From Streptomyces zagrosensis (GTDB lineage: Bacteria; Actinomycetota; Actinomycetes; Streptomycetales; Streptomycetaceae), in assembly GCF_014203645.1 (NCBI RefSeq), contig NZ_JACHJL010000013.1:62001-126000 (forward strand): a stretch of DNA of 64,000 bases, in the 5' to 3' direction. Shown here piece after piece: positions 1 to 8,969 of this stretch. The notes beneath the pieces were generated by a model. It was not told the DNA's origin. It saw only the letters and a list, made by a program, of their open reading frames with translations, and did no database searches. Made by a program: the position numbers and the translations under genes. Each line of letters starts with the position of its first letter. The stretch's first letter is position 1.

Positions 1-4
1 CGTC

Positions 5-415
5 TTAGACGGTGCCCGGCACACCACTTTGCTGACGCACCTGGACGCCCAGGTGCTCACCGACACGGTTGACGAGAAGGGCCATTTCGTAGGCGATCTG
101 ACCGACGTCTGCGTCCTCGTGGCTGAGGACACACAGACAACTGCCGTCGCCCGCAGCCGTCACAAACAGCACGCCCTCCTCGAACTCAATCATGACCTGG
201 CGCACGCGACCTGTCTGAAAATGGTGGCCGGCCCCCTTGGCAAGGCTGTGCAGACCCGATGCGACGGCTGCCATGTGTTCCGCGTCCTCCCGGACGAGCG
301 ATGTGCTCGCTCCGGTTACCAGGCCGTCGTTGGACAGCACCAAAGCGTGCCGTATGTGCTCGATCCGCTTGGTCAAGTCGTCCAGCAGCCAGTCGAGCCC
401 CTTGGTCAGTGCCAT
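5..415 (-). CDS. Roadblock/LC7 domain protein (CvnB/MglB-like)
   Basis: About 136 residues starting at MALTKGLDWLLDDL; an upstream in-frame Met gives 147 residues, but the shorter start fits the family. The fold-typical pattern is visible: an N-terminal helix, then 'HALVLSNDGLVTGAS', a central helix with 'AVASGLHSLAKGAG', and 'VMIEFEEGVLFVTAAGDGSCLCVL'. Such proteins are small cytoplasmic partners of Ras-like GTPases; in actinomycete conservons the order is kinase-like CvnA, Roadblock CvnB, DUF742 CvnC, GTPase CvnD. No CvnA-like gene lies upstream here, so this is either a stand-alone copy or the first gene of a shortened conservon continuing leftward out of the window. The family call is solid; its partner cannot be seen. 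Confidence 0.85.
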   Translation of the reverse strand: MALTKGLDWLLDDLTKRIEHIRHALVLSNDGLVTGASTSLVREDAEHMAAVASGLHSLAKGAGHHFQTGRVRQVMIEFEEGVLFVTAAGDGSCLCVLSHEDADVGQIAYEMALLVNRVGEHLGVQVRQQSGVPGTV

Positions 416-1229
416 GCCCCTCGCCTCCCCGTACGGCGTTCCCCGCAACTGCCGTGCCAGCCTTGCTCACCGTCGCCGTCTCGGCAACCCGGCCTTGGCT
501 TTGAGGTGCCCTTGTGCCCGCTCTGGCACACGATGGAGACACGGCAGAACAGTTGACAGCGGGACTGTGGCGAGCCTGTCTCTCGTCACACACCCGTGCC
601 GGAACGCCCTCCACCATCCGCGCGGACGGCGGCCCGCAGGCCGCTCCGATGTGGTGTGTGCTCGAACGGAGATGATCTTGTCTGCCTGACGAGCGGGCAC
701 TGTGGACAAAGACGGAACCCGGCCCGCTACGGCCGCGTTGGCGCTGGGTGTTGACGGTGAAACGGCACCGTTCGTCGTGGTCCTGGCATGCGGCAGGGTC
801 ACCTTCAGTGACGATCCAGGGAACTCCTGGGCTGGAGAGCGCACCAGACGCCGGCCCGCTCCAGGGCGAAGAGCGCGCGGCGGAGTTGGGGGACACAACA
901 CCGCGCCGGGTGAGTTGCTGGCGTGTCTCCTTCTCGGCGAGAGCGCTCGGCAAGGACGTCGCGCAAACCGCGGTAGCGGGCTGGGGCTGGGGCTTTGAGC
1001 CTGTGCCGTACAAAATTATTGAGAAACCGCTGCGGGCACCGCTCAAGAAGCGTGCGTGACGACCCTTCACAGGCGCACGAACGGTGCCGCAAGCCCGGTC
1101 GAAGGTAGGTGCCCTGCACACCCCCACACGGATCGCGACAGCGGCCGTGCAGCCTCCCGCGTAACAGCTCTTGAGCTGGGCTCTTTCCTGTTGCAGGCCA
1201 TAGCGTTCACCCATGCGAAAGGGGGCCGG
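416..1229. other. Gene-free stretch between divergent genes
   Basis: About 810 bases separate the Roadblock gene (reading left) from the methyltransferase (reading right). Long frames exist on both strands but are composed of Arg/Ala/Pro-rich sequence typical of non-coding frames in high-GC DNA, and none shows a recognisable domain. A short AT-rich patch near 1010-1025 could contain a promoter for the methyltransferase. I see no RNA gene or repeat. Confidence 0.5.
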
Positions 1230-1979
1230 ATGGACCGGACCGTACGCACCATCGACGACGTACTGACGCTCATGGACGACCTGTTCGCTCCAGAGGCCGA
1301 CCGCTGGACGGCCGACGCTGCCGCCTGGTGGGACACCTTTTACGCCGACCGCTCACGGCCCGTGCCATTCTTCGCGGCCACACCGGATGAGAACCTGGTC
1401 TCGTATCTCGACCGCGGGCTGATCGCACCGGGCCGAGCGCTCGATGTGGGGTGCGGGCCGGGCCGTAATGCGCTCTATTTGGCGTCCTTGGGCTTTGATG
1501 TGGATGCCGTTGATCTCTCCCCCGGGGCCATCGGTTGGGCCGGCGAGCGCGCCCGCGACGTGGGGGCCGATATCCGGTTCCACTGCGGCGACGCCTTCGC
1601 CCTTGCCGCGACCGCGCTCAGCGGCCCGTACGAGCTGATCTACGACTCGGGCTGCTTCCACCATCTGCCGCCCCACCGACGCATCAGCTATCTGGCGCTC
1701 CTGGATCGTGCGCTCGCTCCCGGCGGCCACTTCGCCCTGGCCTGCTTCGCTGCCGGGGAGGGTGGCTCCGGCTCCGAGCTCCCCGATGCGGACTTCTACC
1801 GCCGGTCCGGCCTCCACGGCGGACTCGCCTACACCCCCGCATCCCTACGGCGGATTTTCTGCGATCTGACAGAGGTCGAACTGCGCCGCATGCACGCCGA
1901 GCCCCGCGAATCTCAGCACTTCGGCGCGTCCTTCCTGTGGACGGCTCTCTTCCGCCGCGCCACCTCGGCGCGTAGCTGA
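1230..1979 (+). CDS. Class I SAM-dependent methyltransferase
   Basis: 249 residues. The start ATG at 1230 follows an AAAGGGGG ribosome binding site; the frame is open further upstream but that part has no domain character. Motif I is clear, 'ALDVGCGPGRNALYLA', followed by the acidic ribose-binding end of beta 2 ('FDVDAVDLSPGA') and motif 'YELIYDSGCFHHLPPHRR', which resembles thiopurine/tellurite-type small methyltransferases. The enzyme should be cytoplasmic and transfer a methyl group from S-adenosylmethionine; the acceptor cannot be predicted. It appears monocistronic, followed by a broken gene on the other strand. Confidence 0.85.
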   Translation: MDRTVRTIDDVLTLMDDLFAPEADRWTADAAAWWDTFYADRSRPVPFFAATPDENLVSYLDRGLIAPGRALDVGCGPGRNALYLASLGFDVDAVDLSPGAIGWAGERARDVGADIRFHCGDAFALAATALSGPYELIYDSGCFHHLPPHRRISYLALLDRALAPGGHFALACFAAGEGGSGSELPDADFYRRSGLHGGLAYTPASLRRIFCDLTEVELRRMHAEPRESQHFGASFLWTALFRRATSARS

Positions 1980-2063
1980 GTCCCGGAACCCGGCTGCGCC
2001 GCGCACGAGCCATCGGGTGCCGCACGCAGCCGGAGGTACTCGGGCAGACATATCCGTACGGGC

Positions 2064-2394
2064 TCACGCGTGCGGGCCCACCGTCACCTTGCCGATCGTC
2101 AGGTCGGGGGTCGCGTCCAGGAGCTGGCCGACGCGGGCTAGCTGCTCGTCCAGTTGGCGGCGGTCCGTGGTGGTAAGCCGGCACAGTGGCTCCACCGTGA
2201 TGGGTAACCTGCGGCCCGCACGGCGCTGGTGCCATACGCCGGCGACCACTCCTTCGCCGAGTAGCACCGCATGGTGACCTGCCTGACCGGTGCGGCTGAG
2301 CGCGCGGTCCGCCGCAGCGCCGAGGGAACAGAAGCCCGCGCGGGTCGCAGCCGACGACGTAGGCGTCGAAACAGGGCAGCAGCCGAGCCCTCAC
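2064..2394 (-). pseudogene. Winged-helix DNA-binding-domain protein, C-terminal remnant
   Basis: Two overlapping frames on the minus strand together spell the C-terminus of the Streptomyces 'winged helix DNA-binding domain-containing protein' family (PF06224 type). One frame gives 'RLLPCFDAYVVGCDPRGLLF' (about 2394-2330). The next gives 'ALSRTGQAGHHAVLLGEG' and runs to 'ATPDLTIGKVTVGPHA', ending at 2064. A one-base shift near 2318-2325 separates them, and the first frame meets a stop a few codons upstream of 2394, so the N-terminal half is missing or scrambled. I read this as a decayed gene. Family identification is from memory of the conserved C-terminal motif. Confidence 0.6.
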
Positions 2395-2588
2395 GGCAGC
2401 CCGGCCGACAAGGCGTCGTCACCGCCAACCAGCCAGGCGGCGCTCGATGGGCGTGCGGCGGGCCTTACGGCCACTCGCAGCCGGCACAACCTCACGGGCT
2501 CGCCCGTCAGACGCGCGATCGGGCCGCGATCAGCACGCGGCGGCCGGCCATCAACCTGAAGTTAAGGGTGAGAGTAGTGCCGTAAAAA

Positions 2589-2672
2589 GTCAGTTCGTGG
2601 CCTCTATCCGCAGCTGTCGCTGGCTGATAGAGGTCAATTCCTGGCCTATATCGGCAGGTGTCGCTGGCATGC
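2589..2672 (+). promoter_or_regulatory. Two imperfect direct repeats upstream of the WYL regulator
   Basis: Two roughly 38-bp imperfect copies start at 2589 and 2633, a period of 44 bp (about four helical turns). Each contains a GTCARTTC block, then a TGGCCTMTATCSGCAG-like core and a shared TGTCGCTGGC end. The second copy ends only a few bases before the ATG at 2680. WYL-domain regulators often control themselves and neighbours, so these are good candidates for the autoregulatory operator; this is inference from position and repetition. Confidence 0.45.
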
Positions 2673-2679
2673 TGGGCGC

Positions 2680-3831
2680 ATGACCGACACCCCGGCCCGG
2701 CTACTGCGCCTTCTGTCGCTGCTACAGACACCGCGCGAGTGGCCAGGCAGCGAGCTTGCGCTTCGCCTCAGGGTCAGTCCGCGCACGGTGCGCCGTGATG
2801 TGGAGCGGCTGCGCGACCTCGGATATCCGGTGCGGGCCTCGATGGGCGCCGCTGGTGGCTATCGGCTGGTGGCGGGTGCGGCCATGCCGCCGCTGCTGCT
2901 CGATGACGAGGAGGCGGTGGCCATCGCCATCGGCTTGCGGGGTACGGCCGGCCAGGCTGTGAACGGCGTCGAGGAAGCGTCCTTGCGGGCGCTCGCCAAG
3001 CTGGATCAGGTACTGCCGTCGCGGCTTCGGCATCGAGTGCGGGCGCTCAGCGCCGCTACCGTACCGCTGCCAGCGGACCAGGGCCCTGGAGTGGATGCGG
3101 AGACCCTCAGCGTGCTCGCCTCCGCGGTGGCCGGGCAAGAGCGGGTGCGGTTCCGGTACCGCGCGGTGTGGGGACGTGCCGGAGACCGAAGCGGAGCCTG
3201 GGCGACCGCAGGCCCAGCCGGCACCGGGTCCCACGACGAGGCGGGGGCTGACACAGAGCCGTCGGGTCGCAAGTCGGGTAACAGGTCGGGCGACGAGGCG
3301 GAGGACGGCAAGGAGCTGTCCGCCGCTCCCGGTGGCACAGAGAGCCAGCGGCTAGTGGAACCACATCGGCTGGTGGCCACGGGGCGGCGGTGGTACCTCG
3401 TCGCGTACGACAACGACCGCGAGGACTGGCGCGTGTTCCGGGTGGACCGTGTACGGGAGCCGCAACTGACCGGGGCGCGCGCCGAGCCACGCAGCCTGCC
3501 CGCGCCGGACGCGGCGGCCTACGTAGCCGCCTCGCTCCGCGGCCTGGCCCCCACCTACCGGGCCGTAGCCACCTTGCACGCGCCGCTCGCGGCGGTGGCC
3601 GGGTCACTGGGCGACGCACCGGGGGACCTCACGGCGATTGATGAGCATCGCTGTCGGTTGCACAGTTCGGCCGACTCGTTGGAGTGGCTCGCGCTGCGGC
3701 TGGCGACGCTGGGGTGTGAGTTCACGGTGCATGAGCCGCCTGAGCTGATCACCTTCCTTCGGGGCCTGGGCGACCGCGTCGGCCGGGCTACCCGGCCCGC
3801 TGCCGGGCCCGGGCTCGGTGAGACCCCATGA
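2680..3831 (+). CDS. YafY-type HTH transcriptional regulator with WYL domain
   Basis: 383 residues. The N-terminal winged helix-turn-helix (about residues 5-62) carries 'SELALRLRVSPRTVRRDVERL', and 'GYPVRASMGAAGGYRL' matches the DeoR/YafY-type HTH. The C-terminal WYL domain is marked by 'VEPHRLVATGRRWYLVAYD' and 'DWRVFRVDRV'. A roughly 60-residue low-complexity Gly/Glu/Ser-rich insertion splits the first WYL strand from the rest (about residues 160-222), which is longer than usual. The protein should bind DNA in response to an unknown small ligand. Repeats immediately upstream suggest autoregulation. The next gene, an oxygenase, converges on it from the opposite strand. Confidence 0.88.
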   Translation: MTDTPARLLRLLSLLQTPREWPGSELALRLRVSPRTVRRDVERLRDLGYPVRASMGAAGGYRLVAGAAMPPLLLDDEEAVAIAIGLRGTAGQAVNGVEEASLRALAKLDQVLPSRLRHRVRALSAATVPLPADQGPGVDAETLSVLASAVAGQERVRFRYRAVWGRAGDRSGAWATAGPAGTGSHDEAGADTEPSGRKSGNRSGDEAEDGKELSAAPGGTESQRLVEPHRLVATGRRWYLVAYDNDREDWRVFRVDRVREPQLTGARAEPRSLPAPDAAAYVAASLRGLAPTYRAVATLHAPLAAVAGSLGDAPGDLTAIDEHRCRLHSSADSLEWLALRLATLGCEFTVHEPPELITFLRGLGDRVGRATRPAAGPGLGETP

Positions 3832-4076
3832 CGTGGTGCTCGGTGTTGACGTCTGCGTAGCCATGCTGTCGGCCCCGGTAGTAGCTGGCGGCGACCGCGG
3901 TGGCCGGGCTCGCGGTCACTAACGCATGCGCTCTGCCGCTGCGGGACGGCATGGTGGGCACGGTCTTCGCCGCTGGACTGGTCTCTCGTCTGCCGGACCC
4001 AGCAGCCCCGGCCCAGACCGGGGAGCCTGTTCCGGGGTGCCGAACCAGGCAGCCGAGGCCCGGGCCGCAGGCGTAC

Positions 4077-5042
4077 CTACCCTTGCTCTTCCGCTTCCGC
4101 TTCCGTGTTCCGCGGTGGGAGCGATAGATGGCCAACGGGGCAACCGGGTGCCAGCGCAGGCCGAGAGCCACCGGTCCGGGCCGTACGAGCCCCCCGCCCG
4201 AACGGAAAGGTGCCGAGGTCGGCTAGTGCGTAGCCGTCCGGATAGCCCTTGATTTGCGGGTTCTGCCGGGCGTAGTGGGGCTGACGGCGTGGCGGCAGCA
4301 ACCGTACTGCGGTGCCGCGCAGCCGCAGCGCCCCTCGCACCACCGCGGTGGTCAACGGCCCCGGCGCCGGGTATCGAAAGGCACGCCGCAGCGGCGTGTC
4401 GAGTAGGGCCACGCTCGCCGCCCGGACCAGCGGCGCCAGCGGACGCGGGTACCAGGAGGCCATCAGGTCGCGGGTCGCGTCGGCTACCCGTCTGCCGCCC
4501 TCGTCCCACCCAAAGTGCGCAGCCTCGTAACCGTCGAGGCAGCGCTCGAAGTCCTGAAAGGTTTCGGGGATGTCGGTGATCCCCATATGGGTGCCGAGGG
4601 TGTGGTAGTACCGGGCCGCCGCCTGCTTTTCGTGCTCACACAACCGCCGCCAGCCGTACGCGTCCAGCCAACGCTTGGGCGTCACCACGAAGGTGCTCAG
4701 CACGTACCGCATCTCATCGTTGCTGATGTCGTAGGCGCGGTGCATCTGGTTGATGCGCCGGATCGCGGTGCGTCCCTCCTTCGTCGTGAAGCCGTGCTCC
4801 GCTACCGCGTCGAGCAGCAATGCCGTGTCGTCGTAGCGCTTTTGGGTGCGTTCGGTGAATTCACCGGTTTCGGCGAGCAGGCTGCCAATGCTGGGCACCG
4901 CATAGGTCCGAAAGAGAGCCAATTCCAAAGCCCGCGTGAAGTCCCAGGGGAACTCATGGGTGACGGTGATGCGGTAGATGCGGAGGAAGTCGCGCTCGGG
5001 GTCGAGCCGCTGGATCTCTCGTAGCCAGTCGTATCGCCGCAT
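4077..5042 (-). CDS. Oxygenase MpaB family protein (DUF2236)
   Basis: 321 residues from MRRYDWLREIQRLDP; an in-frame Met eleven residues earlier is a weaker start. The sequence matches the ER-bound/rubber-oxygenase-like DUF2236 family: 'FPWDFTRALELALFRTYAVPSIGSLL', 'IRRINQMHRAYDISNDEMRYVLSTF' and 'LDAYGWRRLCEHEKQAAARYY', with conserved His in the MHRAY segment. Members are heme b proteins that oxidise organic substrates, for example MpaB' in mycophenolic acid biosynthesis. The last about 45 residues are Arg/Pro-rich and have no counterpart I recognise. Substrate unknown. It is transcribed away from the 5.6-kb gene and converges on the WYL regulator. Confidence 0.75.
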   Translation of the reverse strand: MRRYDWLREIQRLDPERDFLRIYRITVTHEFPWDFTRALELALFRTYAVPSIGSLLAETGEFTERTQKRYDDTALLLDAVAEHGFTTKEGRTAIRRINQMHRAYDISNDEMRYVLSTFVVTPKRWLDAYGWRRLCEHEKQAAARYYHTLGTHMGITDIPETFQDFERCLDGYEAAHFGWDEGGRRVADATRDLMASWYPRPLAPLVRAASVALLDTPLRRAFRYPAPGPLTTAVVRGALRLRGTAVRLLPPRRQPHYARQNPQIKGYPDGYALADLGTFPFGRGARTARTGGSRPALAPGCPVGHLSLPPRNTEAEAEEQG

Positions 5043-5559
5043 AGAGCTGGCTTCCCTTCGGTGGTCCGGAGGCACAACGCCTGGGGTTCAACTCTAAGGG
5101 GGTGGCGGTGCAGTTGGCAGGCGTATACGGCGCAGGGCAAGGGGCGGCCGGAGGTGTTCGTTGGGCTGCGTCAGCGCTTTGCACGGTGATACGGAGTACG
5201 CAATTCCTGGCGGCATCGAGGCTGGCCCGCCCTCGCCGTGAGGCCGCTGCCGGCTAGATGGCGCGACCTCAACGGCCTCAGCGACCTCAGCGACCTCAGC
5301 GAAAGACGATAGGGGGCGAGCGCGCAAGCGGCGCGGGCCACGCGAGTCGCCCCCTACGCGTCGTACGCATCACCACCTCACAGGCGCCACTGCGCACGTG
5401 TGCAGCACCGGAAGGTTACGTTCCGTCATGGGCGTGGCTATCCGGCGGGCCGGTCGTGCGCGCATGGCGCGCAGCTCGGCATGGGTGTTGTCCCGGGTAT
5501 CGACGCCGTAGTTACTGGCTGGTTAAGGTGCGCCGGACGATGGAACGGAGAGGGAGGCC
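5043..5559. other. Divergent intergenic region with a 9-bp tandem repeat
   Basis: About 515 bases lie between two genes read in opposite directions and should hold both promoters. Three perfect tandem copies of CCTCAGCGA occupy 5276-5302. No reading frame here has domain character, and no RNA gene is evident. Confidence 0.5.
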
Positions 5560-6495
5560 GTGGTGCTCGCGACGGACGAGTTGAACGATGAAGCGCTGTA
5601 TGTGTTGACCGCGGTGCTAGTCACCCCGGCGCAGTTCCCCAGCGTCCTTGGCGACGACTACCCGCAGGTGTGCGCGGTGCTCGGTCTCGCGCCGCACCTC
5701 GATGGATACGGTCTGGTGCTCGGCCAGGACGGTGCCGGCGCCCGTTGGACGGTGGTCACCGACGATGTGTCGCTGGTCGCCTGCGCGGTCGCGGCCTGGG
5801 ATTGCGGCCTGGCCTATGACCTGTCGCCCGGTGAGCGGACCATCGTGGCCGCCCTGCCCGGCTGGCCGCTAGCGGTCGCGGTCGCCGCGCCGGGGATACC
5901 CGCGCCCCACGATCCGCCACCCGAACCCGGCCCGGACGGGCTGACCCGGCAGCCGCTCAGCCCGCCGGACTGCGATCGGTGGGGTCCGGCGCAACGACGG
6001 CTCGGCGCGGACGAGATCGCGTTGCAGTGGGTGATGTGGCGCCAGCAGGTCGATGGTGCGGCGATGTTCGCGGAAGGGGGTACGGCCTCGCAGGCGCAGC
6101 CGGCAGTGGTGGCCCGTGTTTCCGCAGGGCCTTCTTCCGCCATCGCCCTTGGCCACGCCGCCCCATCCACCGACCGGCGTCCGCCGGCCACCCCCGCGGC
6201 GGCCGGGCCTCACGGCGACGGGCCAGGTCACGCGGGCGTACGCCGAGTCCTGCGCGAGGCGCACGATTACGTGCGTACGCCCCCGCCGCCGGGTCGGGTG
6301 CGTTCGGCGTACGCGTCGGGCCAGGCTCGCACGCTGCGCGCTGATGGGCCGGGCTGGAGTCTGGTGGCTCGGACCGATGACATCGCGTTCGTCCTGCTGG
6401 ATGACGAGCCGGGTGAGGTGTTGCCGGTTGGTCGTGGGGCCGAGTTGCCCGGTTTGCTGGCCGCGCTGGATGCCTTGGCCGTACGTCCCGAATAG
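5560..6495 (+). CDS. Hypothetical protein, Pro/Ala-rich middle
   Basis: 311 residues from a GTG at 5560, preceded by GAGAGGGAGG. I do not recognise the family. The N-terminal half (about 1-100) looks globular: 'DEALYVLTAVLVTPAQFPSVLGDDYPQV' and 'LDGYGLVLGQDGAGARWTVVTDDVSLVACAVAAWDCG'. A Pro/Ala/Gly-rich linker follows at about 105-225. The last 70 residues again look folded: 'GWSLVARTDDIAFVLLDDEPGEVLPV'. No signal peptide or membrane segment is evident, so it is probably cytoplasmic. Strong GC bias at third positions supports it being real. It stands alone, followed by a convergent MOSC gene. Confidence 0.65.
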   Translation: MVLATDELNDEALYVLTAVLVTPAQFPSVLGDDYPQVCAVLGLAPHLDGYGLVLGQDGAGARWTVVTDDVSLVACAVAAWDCGLAYDLSPGERTIVAALPGWPLAVAVAAPGIPAPHDPPPEPGPDGLTRQPLSPPDCDRWGPAQRRLGADEIALQWVMWRQQVDGAAMFAEGGTASQAQPAVVARVSAGPSSAIALGHAAPSTDRRPPATPAAAGPHGDGPGHAGVRRVLREAHDYVRTPPPPGRVRSAYASGQARTLRADGPGWSLVARTDDIAFVLLDDEPGEVLPVGRGAELPGLLAALDALAVRPE

Positions 6496-6589
6496 CCGGC
6501 CGGCACGCGCGGCAACCCCGCACTCAGAGCGCCCGCTGGAGCAGCCCGCTGGAGCGAAGGCGGAGCCGTGGGCCGCGGAGCGGCAGGGC

Positions 6590-7132
6590 TCAGACACGCT
6601 CCAAGGGCCGGTGCGGGCCCACCGGGAGCTTCACCCGGATCGCATCGCCCGGACGGACGGCGCCGCCCTTGCGCACGATGCCCATGATCCCGGCCTTGCG
6701 GACGATTTCGCCCTTCGCGTCGCGGCCCACCACCTGCTTGAGCAGGCCATCGGAGAACCCATCGATTTGCCGGCAGGGGTTGCGCAACCCGGTCACCTCG
6801 ACGACGGCGGTGTCCCCGATGTGCAGCAGCGTGCCGACCGGCAGGGCCAGGAGGTCGATACCGCTTGTGGTGATGTTCTCGCCGAGGTCACCCGGTCGCA
6901 CAGCGAAGCCCGCAGCGGCGACCTCGGTGAACAGGTCCTCGTGGATGAGGTGGACCTGACGGAGGTTGGGCTGGGTCGGGTCCTGGGCGACCCGGGAACG
7001 GTGCTGGACGGTGACGCCCAGGTGCGCGTCACCCTCGACCCCGAGCCCGGCTAGCAGCGTGATCCGCTCGCGCGTCGGCTTGCTGAACGCGTGCTCGCTG
7101 TCGCTGCACACCGCCGTGACCGATCCATTCAT
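6590..7132 (-). CDS. MOSC domain-containing protein
   Basis: 180 residues. MOSC (molybdenum cofactor sulfurase C-terminal) hallmarks are present: 'GLGVEGDAHLGVTVQHRSR' near the start, 'VHLIHEDLFTEV', 'VRPGDLGENITTSGIDLLALPVGTLLHIG', and the conserved Cys in 'EVTGLRNPCRQIDGF' expected to carry sulfur or contact the molybdenum ligand. Stand-alone MOSC proteins of this size (YiiM-like) act on N-hydroxylated compounds or in sulfur carriage. The product should be soluble. It is probably followed on the same strand by unrelated genes at lower coordinates, none overlapping. Confidence 0.88.
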   Translation of the reverse strand: MNGSVTAVCSDSEHAFSKPTRERITLLAGLGVEGDAHLGVTVQHRSRVAQDPTQPNLRQVHLIHEDLFTEVAAAGFAVRPGDLGENITTSGIDLLALPVGTLLHIGDTAVVEVTGLRNPCRQIDGFSDGLLKQVVGRDAKGEIVRKAGIMGIVRKGGAVRPGDAIRVKLPVGPHRPLERV

Positions 7133-7263
7133 GCCGGGCCGTCCCTCTCCTCGAAACCCGCAGTGCGCCGCGAAACCCGCAGTGCGCTCGCGCCAGGCAC
7201 CCTCTCACCGACCGCCGCGCGGCAGCCCGCCCCCACCCGGCCTTTGGACGGACGTCGCGCCGA

Positions 7264-7446
7264 TCAGCGGCCCAGTTGCTTGCGGGAGACTCGGCGCAGC
7301 CGACTGCGTTGCGAGGAGTCAAGCAACAGATACGCACCGGCCGGAACGCCGATCATGACAAGGAGCGCTAGCCAGTTGGGCAGCAGCATCAGCAGCACCA
7401 ACCCGGTGATCACTCCGCCGACGGCTACCTTCGCACGGTTCGACAT
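7264..7446 (-). CDS. Small two-helix membrane protein
   Basis: 60 residues from MSNRAKVAVGG. A strong GGAGGAGG ribosome binding site lies just upstream, which decides this start over a longer frame that would add 42 Cys/Arg-rich residues. The sequence has two hydrophobic stretches, 'VAVGGVITGLVLLMLLPNWL' and 'LALLVMIGVPAGAYLLLD', then a basic tail 'RSRLRRVSRKQLGR' likely to face the cytoplasm. The function is unknown. It sits just downstream of the desaturase on the same strand (48-base gap), so co-expression with a membrane lipid enzyme is possible. Confidence 0.7.
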   Translation of the reverse strand: MSNRAKVAVGGVITGLVLLMLLPNWLALLVMIGVPAGAYLLLDSSQRSRLRRVSRKQLGR

Positions 7447-7493
7447 CGCTTTCCGCCTCCTCCTGCAACACGGTGGGCCGCTCTCGCATCTGT

Positions 7494-8576
7494 CTAACGG
7501 GTGCCACTCGCCGCAGGTTCCACACCTGATCGCAGCGGGGCCCCCACATCGTGCATATGACGTAGCGCCCATACGTACGAGTCGATGAGTCCGGTCTCGG
7601 TGTACGGAAGGCCGAGCCTGACGCAGTGGGCCCGGACCAGCGGCTGGGCGAGCGGCAGGTGGGGGCGCGCCATGCTGGGGAACAGGTGGTGCTCGATTTG
7701 GTAGTTCAGGCCACCCAGCGCCCAGTCAGTGGCCGGGCCACCGCGGATGTTGCGCGAGGTGACGACCTGACGCTTGAGGTGGCCCCAGCGGTCGCCCTGC
7801 GGGTCGGGCATCTCCATGCCCTTGTGGCCTGGAGCGAAGGCCATGCCCAGGTAGAGGCCGAAGAGCGCGTGGTGGACGAGGCCGAAGACGAGGGCCTTAC
7901 CCGGCGACAGAACGGCCAGCAGGAAGCCGATGTACATGATGTAGTGCACGACCAACAGGGGCGCTTCCAGGGCACGCTCACGCGGCGTTTGCCGACGCAG
8001 GTCGCGTAGGCCCGAAACCTTGAGGTTGAGCCCTTCAAGGAGCAGCATCGGGAAGAAGAGGCGGGCCTGGTGGCGGGTGAGCCAGCGGGTGAAGCCCTGC
8101 CGGAGCGCGGCCTGGTGCCGGGTCCACACCAGCGCGCCGACGGCGACGTCGGGGTCCTTGTCGATGTGGTTGGGGTTGGCGTGGTGCCGGTTGTGCTTGT
8201 CGTTCCACCAGGCGCGGCTCATGCCGAGCAGCAGATTGCCGTGGACCAGGCCGATCAGCGCACTGATGCGACGGTCGGAGGTGATCTGTGCGTGGCCGGC
8301 ATCGTGCCCGACGAAGGAGGTGCGGGCCCAGAATATGGCCGCGGGCACGGCGAGCGCCACGGTCCACCAAGAGTCGCCGACCAAAACGACCGCGGCCACG
8401 ACGGCGGCGAGTGCGAGCAAATTGAGCGCAATGCCCGCGATATACCAGCCGGTGCGCCGCCCGAGCAGGCCCGCAGCCTTCACCTCGCGCAGCAGGGGGG
8501 CGAAGTCGCTACCCGAGGATGGGGCGAGGTCGCCGCCAGGTGGTGCGAGGGTGGCTGCGGCGGTGGCCTGAGGCAT
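7494..8576 (-). CDS. Membrane fatty acid desaturase (acyl-CoA desaturase type)
   Basis: 360 residues from MPQATAAATLAPP; an in-frame Met sixteen residues earlier is possible. The three histidine boxes that bind the di-iron centre are plain: HDAGH, HNRHH and QIEHH. Between them are hydrophobic segments typical of a four-helix integral membrane desaturase, such as 'GWYIAGIALNLLALAAVVAAVVLVG' (split around residues 45-70) and 'FLLAVLSPGKALVFGLVHHALFGLYLG'. The enzyme introduces a double bond into membrane acyl chains using O2 and electrons from ferredoxin or a similar donor, probably tuning membrane fluidity. The 5' region carries a GC-rich hairpin about 100 bases upstream. Regulation by temperature is plausible but not shown. 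Confidence 0.92.
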   Translation of the reverse strand: MPQATAAATLAPPGGDLAPSSGSDFAPLLREVKAAGLLGRRTGWYIAGIALNLLALAAVVAAVVLVGDSWWTVALAVPAAIFWARTSFVGHDAGHAQITSDRRISALIGLVHGNLLLGMSRAWWNDKHNRHHANPNHIDKDPDVAVGALVWTRHQAALRQGFTRWLTRHQARLFFPMLLLEGLNLKVSGLRDLRRQTPRERALEAPLLVVHYIMYIGFLLAVLSPGKALVFGLVHHALFGLYLGMAFAPGHKGMEMPDPQGDRWGHLKRQVVTSRNIRGGPATDWALGGLNYQIEHHLFPSMARPHLPLAQPLVRAHCVRLGLPYTETGLIDSYVWALRHMHDVGAPLRSGVEPAASGTR

Positions 8577-8969
8577 GGCATCTCCGTGTCCATTGGCGGT
8601 CCACGTGCGGCTCCGTGCCACCACATGGCCTGACCTTTGGAAACGTAAACGGCGAGGGCCGTCCGTGGCTATGGAGACAGCCCCCGGATCTCCCGGGGGC
8701 CACGTCCCGCAAGCGACAGGGGGCTAGCCACACCCCTCGACGGTTCTGGAAACCTTCGGTATAGCGTACGCGCGCGCGAAAAGCAGTCCACGAAGGACAG
8801 CACGGCCCGCCTCCTACGCTCGTACGTGCTGAGGCGGGCGTACCGGCCGCGAGCCCCGAAGCTGCAACGTGGCGCTTATCACTCCGCGCAGACACCCGTG
8901 CGGAGGCAGCATCCGCTACCCTCGGCGACTCCGACGTCTACTAGTCAAGTTTGAGGAATGCAGTAGCCT
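8577..8969. other. Divergent promoter region with a GC hairpin
   Basis: About 390 bases between the desaturase (left) and the SNF2 gene (right). At 8680-8700 a perfect 8-bp inverted repeat, GCCCCCGG / CCGGGGGC with a 5-base loop, would form in the desaturase leader RNA if transcription starts further right; it could be an attenuator or RNA element. No gene is apparent. Confidence 0.45.

Noticed and set aside
186..1214. Minus-strand frame of about 340 codons across the region upstream of the methyltransferase
   Set aside because: It overlaps the Roadblock gene in another frame, is Arg/Ser/Ala-rich and has no recognisable motif or ribosome binding site.
3832..4076. Minus-strand fragment with 'YYRGRQHGYADVNTEHHV' downstream of the WYL gene
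   Set aside because: It looks protein-like for a short stretch but lacks a start, a recognised family and an extended codon bias; too weak to call even as a remnant.
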